The translations under genes and the position numbers were made by a program. Below the pieces are notes generated by a model. It was not told the origin of the DNA, did not search any database, and saw nothing but the letters and a program-made list of their open reading frames with translations. 5,371 nucleotides of DNA from an uncultured Collinsella sp. (lineage in GTDB: Bacteria > Actinomycetota > Coriobacteriia > Coriobacteriales > Coriobacteriaceae), in the NCBI GenBank assembly GCA_959019775.1, contig CAUEPS010000045.1:1-5371 (forward strand), written 5' to 3'. Shown here piece by piece: positions 1-4,655 of the stretch (the first letter of the stretch is position 1; every line of letters starts with the position of its first letter).

Positions 1-402
1 CCCGGCGCGCTCATCTTCTACGAGTCTCCACATCGCATCGTGGCGACGCTCGAGGCCGTGGCGGAGGTCTTTCCCCAGCGTGAGGTTGCCGTCTGTCGCG
101 AGCTCACCAAACTGCACGAGGAAGTCTTGCGTGGATCCGCCGCCCAGCTAACCGAGGGGCTGCGCGCCCGTGGCGAGGTAAAGGGTGAGATTGCGCTGGT
201 CATCGCGCCGCCGAGCGAGGATGAGGATGCCGGCATTGCGCCGGTTGGAGCCGCAGCGGTAGACCCCGACGAAGCCCTGCGCGAGGACATTCGCACCGCG
301 CTCGAGGAGGGGGAGCCCGCCTCCGCGGTGGCAAAGCGCCTGTCACAGAAGTACTCGCGCCGCAAGCGCGATGTCTATGCCATGGTGCTCGATATGCAAT
401 AG
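1..402 (+). CDS. rsmI: 16S rRNA (cytidine1402-2'-O)-methyltransferase RsmI, 3' part only
   Basis: Open from the first base of the window in frame 1, giving the last 133 residues of a protein that is usually about 280 aa, so roughly the N-terminal half lies outside. RsmI uses SAM to 2'-O-methylate C1402 in the 16S rRNA decoding centre, in the cytoplasm. Seen here: the RsmI signature FYESPHRI at residues 6-13 of the fragment, then a RELTKLHEE segment (about 39-47) and GEIALVI (about 61-67), all conserved in the C-terminal lobe of this tetrapyrrole-methylase-fold family. After an acidic, Ala/Pro-rich linker, the last ~40 residues (ALREDIRTAL...SRRKRDVYAMVL) match the small helical/HTH-like tail of many RsmI proteins. 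The stop TAG is at 400-402. It lies 69 bp upstream of metG in the same direction, with no obvious terminator between them. Family assignment is firm; only the start is missing. Confidence 0.93.
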   Translation, partial: PGALIFYESPHRIVATLEAVAEVFPQREVAVCRELTKLHEEVLRGSAAQLTEGLRARGEVKGEIALVIAPPSEDEDAGIAPVGAAAVDPDEALREDIRTALEEGEPASAVAKRLSQKYSRRKRDVYAMVLDMQ

Positions 403-426
403 ATGGAGGATATCCAGCCCTTGCGT

Positions 427-432
427 TAGAAT
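427..432 (+). promoter_or_regulatory. Possible -10 box upstream of metG
   Basis: TAGAAT matches the sigma-70-type -10 consensus at 5 of 6 positions in the rsmI-metG gap and would start transcription near 439, leaving a leader of about 33 nt. The region 16-18 bp upstream holds no good -35 hexamer. metG may therefore have its own weak promoter or be read from rsmI. Inference from sequence only. Confidence 0.3.
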
Positions 433-471
433 CATCCCCTGTATGCAACGTTTTTCTGGAGGACAAACCCC

Positions 472-2073
472 ATGGATCAAAGCAAGCCTTCGTTCTTTAT
501 CACGACGCCCATCTACTACGTCAACGCCGATCCGCATCTGGGCACGGCTTATTCCACCATCATCGCCGACGTCCAGGCTCGCTATCGTCGCTCCGCCGGC
601 TATAACGTCAAGTTCCTGACTGGCATGGACGAGCATGGCGAGAAGGTCGCCGAGGCTGCAGCCAAGCACAACATGACGCCGCAGGAGTGGACCGACAGCC
701 AGGCTCCGCACTTCAAGGAGCTGTGGAGCAAGCTCGAGATCTCCAACGACGACTTCATCCGCACCACCGAGCCGCGCCAGCATCATGCGGTGCAGTATCT
801 GTGGGAGCGCATGAAGGAGTCCGGCTACCTGTATAAGGGCAGCTACGACGGCTGGTACTGCGTGCCCGACGAGACCTACTTTACCGATACACAGGTCCAG
901 AAGGGTGACGAAGAGTACGGCAGCGTCGGCCAACACCTGTGCCCCGATTGCCACCGTCCGCTCGAGCGCGTGCAGGAGGAGTCCTACTTCTTTAAGCTCT
1001 CTGCGTTCCAGGACAAGCTGCTCAAGCTCTATGACGAGCACCCCGACTTTGTCGAGCCCGCGTTCCGCATGAACGAGGTGCGCAGCTTTGTCGAAGGCGG
1101 CCTCAACGACCTTTCCGTGAGCCGTACGAGCTTTGACTGGGGCATTCAGGTTCCGTTCGACGAGGGTCACGTGACCTACGTGTGGTTCGATGCGCTGCTC
1201 AACTATATGACGGCCGTCGGCTACGGTGTCGACACCGACGAGGCCCGTGCCGAGCTGGCCTATCGCTGGCCCGCGCAGTTCCACATCGTGGGCAAGGACA
1301 TCATCCGCTTCCACTGCGTCATTTGGCCTGCCATGCTCATGGCCATCGGTGAAGCCCTGCCCGAGCACGTCTTTGCCCACGGCTTCCTGACCGTGCGCAA
1401 CGCCGAGACCGGCAAGGCCGAGAAGATGTCCAAGAGCCGCGGTAACGCCATCGCTCCGCAGGATGTTATCGACATGCTGGGCGTCGAGGGCTATCGCTAT
1501 TACTTCATGACCGACGTCGTCCCCGGCACCGACGGCGCCATCAGCTTCGATCGCATGGAGCAGGTCTACAACGCCGACCTGGCCAACAGCTGGGGCAACC
1601 TCATCTCGCGTTCGCTCAACATGAGCGGCAAGTACTTTGACGGCTGCGCGCCCGCCAAGCCCGCGTCGTTCGATGCGTTCGACAACCCGCTGGCAAAGAT
1701 TGCCGATGGTCTGGTCGCTCGCTACATGGCCAAGATGGACGTGCTCGATTACGGTGGAGCTAAGGACGAGGTCATGGAGCTCATCCATGCTGCCAACCAC
1801 TACATCGAGGACTCCGAGCCCTGGGCGCTTGCCAAGGACGAGGCCAAGGCTGACGAGCTGGCGTTTGTGATCTACAACCTGCTCGAGGCCATCCGCATTG
1901 CCGCTCACCTGCTGATGCCGCTCATGCCCCAGACCTCTGCCGAGGCCCTGCGCCGCCTGTCCTGCGAGGACGAGGCCGCGAGCGACGACCTCAAGGGCAT
2001 TTGCGCTTGGGGCCTGCTTGCCGGTGGTCAGCCCGTCGAGAAGGGCGAGCCGCTGTTCCCGCGTCTGGGCTAA
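472..2073 (+). CDS. metG: Methionyl-tRNA synthetase (class I), short form
   Basis: 533-residue cytoplasmic enzyme that activates methionine with ATP and charges tRNA-Met, including initiator tRNA. Seen in order: the class I HIGH-type motif as HLGT (22-25) in the Rossmann fold; a connective/zinc region with C130-V-P-D133 and C157-P-D-C160; VWFDALLNY (237-245), matching the methionine-pocket Trp segment; GKDIIRFH (274-281); the KMSKS loop at 318-322; and a helical anticodon-binding domain with EPWALAK (449-455), matching the Pro-Trp pair that reads the CAU anticodon in characterised enzymes. The protein ends at FPRLG and lacks the C-terminal EMAP/Trbp111-like tRNA-binding domain that brings other MetRSs to about 650-680 aa. 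The start is set by the ATG at 472 with GGAGG at 458-462, 9 nt upstream. An intrinsic terminator follows 40 bp after the stop. Oddity: only one complete CxxC pair is present; the first knuckle is CxxD. Family assignment is essentially certain. Confidence 0.97.
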   Translation: MDQSKPSFFITTPIYYVNADPHLGTAYSTIIADVQARYRRSAGYNVKFLTGMDEHGEKVAEAAAKHNMTPQEWTDSQAPHFKELWSKLEISNDDFIRTTEPRQHHAVQYLWERMKESGYLYKGSYDGWYCVPDETYFTDTQVQKGDEEYGSVGQHLCPDCHRPLERVQEESYFFKLSAFQDKLLKLYDEHPDFVEPAFRMNEVRSFVEGGLNDLSVSRTSFDWGIQVPFDEGHVTYVWFDALLNYMTAVGYGVDTDEARAELAYRWPAQFHIVGKDIIRFHCVIWPAMLMAIGEALPEHVFAHGFLTVRNAETGKAEKMSKSRGNAIAPQDVIDMLGVEGYRYYFMTDVVPGTDGAISFDRMEQVYNADLANSWGNLISRSLNMSGKYFDGCAPAKPASFDAFDNPLAKIADGLVARYMAKMDVLDYGGAKDEVMELIHAANHYIEDSEPWALAKDEAKADELAFVIYNLLEAIRIAAHLLMPLMPQTSAEALRRLSCEDEAASDDLKGICAWGLLAGGQPVEKGEPLFPRLG

Positions 2074-2112
2074 GCCGCTGCGCGCCATATCGGCAATTTG
2101 CTGTTTAGATGT

Positions 2113-2144
2113 AAGGGCATGGCCGCAACGGTCCATGCCCTTTT
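2113..2144 (+). terminator. Rho-independent terminator after metG
   Basis: AAGGGCATGG (2113-2122) pairs perfectly with CCATGCCCTT (2133-2142), a 10-bp stem. The top can add three more pairs (CCG 2123-2125 with CGG 2129-2131, one bulged T). The 3' arm runs into TTTT (2141-2144), followed by GCTTT. It separates metG from rsmA, although no strong promoter is visible in the 36 bp between it and rsmA, so read-through may supply rsmA. Confidence 0.88.
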
Positions 2145-2180
2145 GCTTTACGATGCAGCCACCATGTTAAGGAGGCAACC

Positions 2181-3041
2181 ATGACAACTTCGCCTTTGGC
2201 AAACCCCACGGCAACTAGGGAGCTGCTAGAGGAGTTTGGCCTTGCGACCAAGCATCGCCTGGGCCAAAACTTCCTGATCGACAACCATGTGATCGAGCGT
2301 ATCTGTGAGCTCGCTGAGCTTGCGGGCGATGAGCGCGTGCTCGAGGTCGGCCCGGGTTGCGGCACGCTGACGTTGGCCCTGCTGCAGGAGGCGGCGTGCG
2401 TTACGTCGATTGAGGCCGATCCCGAGCTTGAGCCGGTGCTTGACGCCCACGCCGCCGACTATGCCAACTTCCGCTTTATCATGGGCGATGCGCTCAAGGT
2501 GACGCCGGAGCAGATTGAGCATGCCGCCGGTGGTGAACCCACGGTGTTTGTCGCGAATCTGCCCTATAACGTGGCGGCGACGATCATCCTGCAGTTCTTT
2601 CAGACGATGCCTGCGCTCAAGCGCGCCGTCGTCATGGTTCAAAAGGAGGTTGCCGATCGCATTGCCGCAGTGCCGGGCAACAAGACCTATGGCGGCTATA
2701 CGGCAAAGCTCGGCCTGTATGCGCAGGTTACGGGTCGCTTTGAGGTGCCGCCGCGTTGCTTTATGCCGGCGCCGCACGTGGACTCGGCCGTCGTGCGTAT
2801 CGACCGTGTTGACGGCGTGGTGCCCGAAGGACTCGATCGCGAGTTCGTGGCCCGCGTGATCGACGCTGCATTTGCTCAGCGTCGCAAGACCATTCGCAAT
2901 TCCATGAGCGCCAACGGTTTTGCCAAGGACGCGCTCGACGCCGCCTTTGAGGCCTGCGGTATCGCACCTACCACGCGCGCCGAGACGCTCGACGTCGCTG
3001 CCTTTGTCCGCTTGGCTCAGGAGCTTTCCCATGACGCCTAA
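2181..3041 (+). CDS. rsmA: 16S rRNA (adenine1518/1519-N6,N6)-dimethyltransferase RsmA/KsgA
   Basis: 286 residues, the normal length for the family. RsmA transfers four methyl groups from SAM to two adjacent adenines in the 3'-terminal hairpin of 16S rRNA, a late 30S assembly checkpoint; loss gives kasugamycin resistance in known bacteria. Seen in order: KHRLGQNFLID (24-34), the N-terminal family signature; SAM motif I EVGPGCGTLT (55-64); the acidic residue of motif II in SIEAD (E78); GDALK with D103; catalytic motif IV NLPY at 126-129; QKEVADRI (154-161); YGGYTAKLGLYAQV (170-183); FMPAPHVDSAVV (194-205); and the C-terminal FAQRRKTIRNSM (231-242). All catalytic elements are present. The start at ATG 2181 is supported by AAGGAGG at 2169-2175, 5 nt away. 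Its last 11 nt overlap the tatD start, which points to co-transcription and probable translational coupling. Confidence 0.97.
   Translation: MTTSPLANPTATRELLEEFGLATKHRLGQNFLIDNHVIERICELAELAGDERVLEVGPGCGTLTLALLQEAACVTSIEADPELEPVLDAHAADYANFRFIMGDALKVTPEQIEHAAGGEPTVFVANLPYNVAATIILQFFQTMPALKRAVVMVQKEVADRIAAVPGNKTYGGYTAKLGLYAQVTGRFEVPPRCFMPAPHVDSAVVRIDRVDGVVPEGLDREFVARVIDAAFAQRRKTIRNSMSANGFAKDALDAAFEACGIAPTTRAETLDVAAFVRLAQELSHDA
3019..3023 (+). promoter_or_regulatory. Ribosome binding site that fixes the tatD start
   Basis: AGGAG lies inside the end of rsmA, 7 nt before the ATG at 3031. It decides between this start and an upstream in-frame ATG at 2920, whose extra 37 residues would be Arg/Ser/Pro-rich sequence unlike any TatD N-terminus. 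Confidence 0.75.
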
Positions 3042-3948
3042 TGTCGAACTCGTGACGTTTACCAAAAAGAAGAAAACGGTGGCCTGCCCGGTGCCGCTGG
3101 CGCCGCTTGCCGATACGCATGCGCACCTGCTCTCTTTTTGGAGCAAGGAAGTGCCCGAGACGCTTGCGCGCGCCAAGGAAGCGGGCATTGACTTGTTGGT
3201 GACGGTCTTCGACCCCATTGCCGATAAGCGCAGCGTGGCGGACTATAGCGACTGGCTGGTTCGCGAGATCCTGCCGATGCGGGATATCCCGCAGATCAAG
3301 TATCTTGCCGGCGTGCATCCGTATGGCGCACCGGACTATACCGACGACGTTCACGCACAGGTCGTTGCCGCACTCGATGATCCCTTATGCGCCGGTATTG
3401 GCGAGATCGGTCTGGACTACCACATGGACTATGACGACGATATCGCGCCGGCGCCCCACGACGTGCAGATCGACTGTATGGCGCGCCAACTCGAGGTCGC
3501 CGTACGCCGCAATGTGCCGGTAGAGCTGCATCTGCGTCATGAGGATACGGACGAGGAGCGCACCTCGCATGTGGACGCCTACAACGTGCTGCGCGAGGTG
3601 GGCGTGCCTCAGGCCGGTTGCGTGCTGCACTGCTTTGGCGAGGATCGAGCCACGATGGAGCGCTTTGTGGATTTGGGTTGTTACATCGCCTATGGCGGCG
3701 CGGCTACCTTTAAGCGCAACGGCGACGTGCGCGAGGCATTCGCGGCAACCCCGCTCGACCGTATTCTGTTCGAGACGGATTGTCCCTATATGGCGCCGGA
3801 GCCCATTCGCGGTCTCGAGTGCGAGCCTGCAATGATTTCCATCACAACAAACACGCTGGTCAATGACCGCGTCGATCGTACCGGCGAGGATGCTGAAGCA
3901 GTTGCTCGAGCCGCCTGGGAAAATGCCTGCAAACTTTTTCAAAAATAG
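3031..3948 (+). CDS. tatD: TatD-family metal-dependent hydrolase (putative deoxyribonuclease)
   Basis: 305 residues from the chosen ATG, somewhat longer than the usual ~255-270. TatD proteins are TIM-barrel amidohydrolase-superfamily enzymes; characterised members are Mg-dependent 3'-5' exonucleases/DNases linked to DNA repair and DNA turnover. Metal-ligand motifs are all present: DTHAH (28-32, HxH at H30/H32), GEIGLDY (124-130, E125), ELHLRH (165-170, H167), VLHCF (198-202, H200) and FETDCPYMAPEPIRG (247-261, D250). The first ~25 residues (Lys-rich KKKK at 12-15) precede the barrel and account for some of the extra length. Two differences from textbook TatD: the HxRD stretch reads HLRHEDTDEER, and the loop after GLDY is long and acidic (DYDDD). 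The start overlaps rsmA by 11 nt. It is followed within a few bases by the tRNA promoter, with no separate terminator visible. The hydrolase fold is certain; the exact substrate is inferred from the family. Confidence 0.93.
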   Translation: MTPNVELVTFTKKKKTVACPVPLAPLADTHAHLLSFWSKEVPETLARAKEAGIDLLVTVFDPIADKRSVADYSDWLVREILPMRDIPQIKYLAGVHPYGAPDYTDDVHAQVVAALDDPLCAGIGEIGLDYHMDYDDDIAPAPHDVQIDCMARQLEVAVRRNVPVELHLRHEDTDEERTSHVDAYNVLREVGVPQAGCVLHCFGEDRATMERFVDLGCYIAYGGAATFKRNGDVREAFAATPLDRILFETDCPYMAPEPIRGLECEPAMISITTNTLVNDRVDRTGEDAEAVARAAWENACKLFQK

Positions 3949-3951
3949 TTC

Positions 3952-3980
3952 TTGCGTTCGCGGTGGCGCTCCGTTATTCT
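3952..3980 (+). promoter_or_regulatory. Promoter of tRNA-Leu
   Basis: A -35 box TTGCGT (3952-3957) and a -10 box TATTCT (3975-3980) are separated by exactly 17 bp, and the first tRNA base follows 12 bp after the -10. It begins only 4 nt after the tatD stop, so the tRNA has its own start point, though read-through from tatD is also possible. Confidence 0.75.
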
Positions 3981-3991
3981 AATTCCTGCAC

Positions 3992-4078
3992 GCGGGCGTG
4001 GCGGAATTGGCAGACGCGTACGGTTCAGGTCCGTATGGGGGCAACCCCATGAAGGTTCAAGTCCTTTCGCCCGCACCA
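3992..4078 (+). tRNA. tRNA-Leu, anticodon CAG, CCA end encoded
   Basis: An 87-nt class II tRNA that folds completely by eye. Acceptor GCGGGCG (3992-3998) pairs with CGCCCGC (4068-4074), with discriminator A4075 and encoded CCA 4076-4078. D stem GCG/CGC is 4001-4003 with 4015-4017. Anticodon stem TACGG/CCGTA encloses loop TTCAGGT (4024-4030), so the anticodon is CAG at 4026-4028 and reads CUG codons. The long variable arm TGGGG/CCCCA (4036-4040, 4045-4049) with a GCAA loop is typical of tRNA-Leu and tRNA-Ser. The T arm has loop TTCAAGT (4056-4062) and one G-U pair at its base. CUG is heavily used in the neighbouring genes, so this should be a major isoacceptor. Its 3' 18 bases are repeated downstream. 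Confidence 0.97.
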
Positions 4079-4124
4079 TTAAATGAAAGAGCTCCCAGCA
4101 ATGGGAGCTTTTTTGTTATGGGCC
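4061..4124 (+). repeat. 64-bp direct repeat, copy 1 (tRNA-Leu 3' end plus terminator)
   Basis: Runs from the T loop of tRNA-Leu through the CCA end, terminator and GTTATGGGCC. It recurs 189 bp downstream (4250-4313) with 63 of 64 positions identical. Copy 1 is the functional one because it completes the tRNA. Confidence 0.95.
4090..4114 (+). terminator. Rho-independent terminator of tRNA-Leu
   Basis: AGCTCCCA (4090-4097) pairs perfectly with TGGGAGCT (4102-4109) around a GCAA tetraloop and runs into six T (4109-4114). A-rich sequence before the stem can extend pairing with the T tract. It sits 11 nt after the tRNA CCA. Confidence 0.93.
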
Positions 4125-4249
4125 CATCGCGGGGACTTGAACCTGCGAAGGAGCGAGCGTAAAGAAAACGCGGAGCGTTTTTAGCGAGCTGGCGAGGGCG
4201 CCGGCAGGCGGCCGAAGCCGGTGCGGATCCGCGAAGCGGATGCGCGGAC
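4125..4249. other. 125-bp GC-rich hairpin-rich spacer between the two repeat copies
   Basis: No credible gene. It contains three consecutive hairpins: AAAACGC/GCGTTTT (4165-4171, 4175-4181) with loop GGA; GCGCCGGC/GCCGGTGC (4198-4205, 4217-4224), one G-T pair; and ATCCGC/GCGGAT (4227-4232, 4236-4241) with loop GAA, overlapping the palindrome GCGGATCCGC (4223-4232). Near its left end, 4133-4143 is the exact reverse complement of the tRNA T-arm segment GGTTCAAGTCC (4054-4064). The + strand is purine-rich, with many GCGA/GCGGA words. It resembles a REP-like intergenic repeat or recombination debris; its origin is unknown. Confidence 0.6.
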
Positions 4250-4267
4250 GTCCTTTCGCCCGCACCA
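4250..4267 (+). pseudogene. tRNA-Leu 3'-end fragment
   Basis: Identical to the last 18 nt of tRNA-Leu, from within the T loop through CCA, but the upstream sequence (4125-4249) cannot form the acceptor 5' strand, D arm or anticodon arm. It is therefore not a working tRNA. A T-loop-to-3'-end copy is what many tRNA-targeting site-specific integrases leave at the far side of an insertion. It could equally be the remnant of a tandem tRNA duplication. Confidence 0.8.
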
Positions 4268-4278
4268 TTAAATGAAAG

Positions 4279-4303
4279 AGCTCCCAGCAATGGGGGCTTT
4301 TTT
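4279..4303 (+). terminator. Second terminator hairpin, in repeat copy 2
   Basis: Same stem, GCAA loop and T6 tract as the tRNA terminator. The only change (A to G at 4295) turns a T-A pair into a T-G wobble in the stem, so in RNA the hairpin still forms. It may act as a back-up terminator for read-through from tRNA-Leu. Confidence 0.75.
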
Positions 4304-4360
4304 GTTATGGGCCGTTTTTGGCAGATTTGACCTATCGATTTCGCGCGGTAGATGCCCCTG

Positions 4361-4389
4361 TGGTCAAAAAGTGGCGAATATGAGTACTG
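4361..4389 (+). repeat. Left inverted repeat of the 217-bp element
   Basis: 29-bp arm starting TGGTCAAAAA and ending GAATATGAGTACTG-like. The reverse complement of the right arm matches it except at arm positions 11, 12, 14 and 16. Beyond its outer edge pairing could continue in RNA through two wobbles and two C-G pairs (4357-4360 with 4578-4581). Confidence 0.85.
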
Positions 4390-4521
4390 GCACGAAAACA
4401 GAGACATTTCGCGAAGCCATTTTTGCTCATTTTACGCAACAGATGTACGCTAATTTGGCTCAACCTTGAGACAAAATGAAGTCATTTCGATAGACTTCGG
4501 GTTCAAAGAGGCGATTTTGAC

Positions 4522-4564
4522 CCAAATACGCTGTTACTAAACTGGTAACAGTACTCATATTTGG
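4522..4564. repeat. Nested dyad near the right end of the element
   Basis: CTGTTAC (4531-4537) and GTAACAG (4545-4551) are perfect inverted repeats around a 7-nt loop. Flanking CCAAATA (4522-4528) and TATTTGG (4558-4564) form a second perfect 7-bp stem outside it, with an asymmetric internal loop (2 and 6 nt). The dyad shares bases with the right inverted repeat, so the local hairpin and the long-range stem exclude each other. It could be a protein operator or just part of the element's ends. Confidence 0.6.
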
Positions 4565-4577
4565 CCTTTTTTGACCA
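4549..4577 (-). repeat. Right inverted repeat of the 217-bp element
   Basis: Inverted partner of 4361-4389 with 25 of 29 positions matching. It ends TTTTTTGACCA, which includes TTGACC (4571-4576), a 5-of-6 match to a -35 box facing the downstream SPFH gene. Confidence 0.85.
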
Positions 4578-4592
4578 TGGGTCCTCTTGTTG

Positions 4593-4623
4593 GTGTCACA
4601 CAGCTGCTTCGTGCGGGTATCCT
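4593..4623 (+). promoter_or_regulatory. Possible promoter of the SPFH gene
   Basis: A -10-like TATCCT (4618-4623) lies 33 bp before the ATG, with a poor -35 candidate GTGTCA (4593-4598) at a wide 19-bp spacing. It falls just outside the inverted-repeat element. Both boxes match the consensus at only 4 of 6 positions, so this is a tentative call. Confidence 0.3.
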
Positions 4624-4655
4624 AGTCCCAACGCGTGCCTATCAGAGGAGAAACC

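Larger units (their letters stand above)
4250..4313 (+). repeat. 64-bp direct repeat, copy 2
   Basis: Matches 4061-4124 at an offset of 189 with a single difference (A4106 versus G4295). Similarity starts abruptly at the T-loop G and stops after GGGCC, so the boundaries are sharp. It contains an 18-nt tRNA-Leu tail and a second terminator. Confidence 0.95.
4361..4577. mobile_element. Candidate 217-bp MITE-like element with 29-bp inverted ends
   Basis: The two ends (4361-4389 and 4549-4577) are inverted repeats matching at 25 of 29 positions: an outer 10-bp perfect block (TGGTCAAAAA), a 6-bp divergent block and an inner 13-bp perfect block. The interior is visibly more AT-rich than the genes, carries no plausible protein (the longest + strand open stretch is a short ORF starting upstream of the element) and holds smaller dyads: GAAGTC/GACTTC (4478-4483, 4493-4498), TTCGCGAA (4408-4415) and CTGTTAC/GTAACAG near the right end. 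No transposase is present and no clear target-site duplication is seen; only TG (4359-4360 and 4578-4579) borders both ends. Size and shape fit a non-autonomous miniature inverted-repeat element, but a large RNA or DNA cruciform-forming intergenic repeat is an alternative. Copy number elsewhere in the genome is unknown. Confidence 0.55.

Noticed and set aside
2074..2094. GCCG/CGGC hairpin directly after the metG stop
   Set aside because: Only four base pairs with a long loop and no T tract; the strong terminator at 2113-2144 explains the gap.
343..2136. Very long minus-strand ORF (597 codons) opposite metG
   Set aside because: metG has complete, ordered catalytic motifs and a ribosome binding site. 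The antisense frame translates to low-complexity Val/Leu/Gly/His/Asp-rich sequence, as expected from the mirror of G/C-ending codons, with no recognisable domain.
2143..2170. Promoter for rsmA just after the terminator (TTGCTT with TGTTAA)
   Set aside because: The -10 matches at only 3 of 6 positions and would place the transcription start at or inside the start codon region.
2920..3030. Upstream in-frame start for tatD
   Set aside because: It would add an Arg/Ser/Pro-rich stretch lying deep inside rsmA. The ATG at 3031 has AGGAG at the right distance and gives a sensible protein.
2226..3218. Minus-strand ORF (330 codons) across rsmA and the tatD start
   Set aside because: It is antisense to two well-supported genes and its protein is Arg/His-rich with no domain pattern. 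It is a codon-bias shadow.
4057..4407. Minus-strand ORF of 116 codons over the tRNA tail repeats
   Set aside because: Its internal peptide repeat is simply the translated 64-bp direct repeat with terminators, and it runs over the tRNA. No coding character.
4272..4469. Small + strand ORF (65 codons)
   Set aside because: It starts inside the terminator copy, crosses the left inverted repeat, has no ribosome binding site and shows no protein-like conservation pattern.
4125..4655. CRISPR array, riboswitch or hidden integrase in the long intergenic region
   Set aside because: The repeats are two-copy or inverted, not regularly spaced. No riboswitch family core was recognised and no frame encodes a recombinase-like protein.
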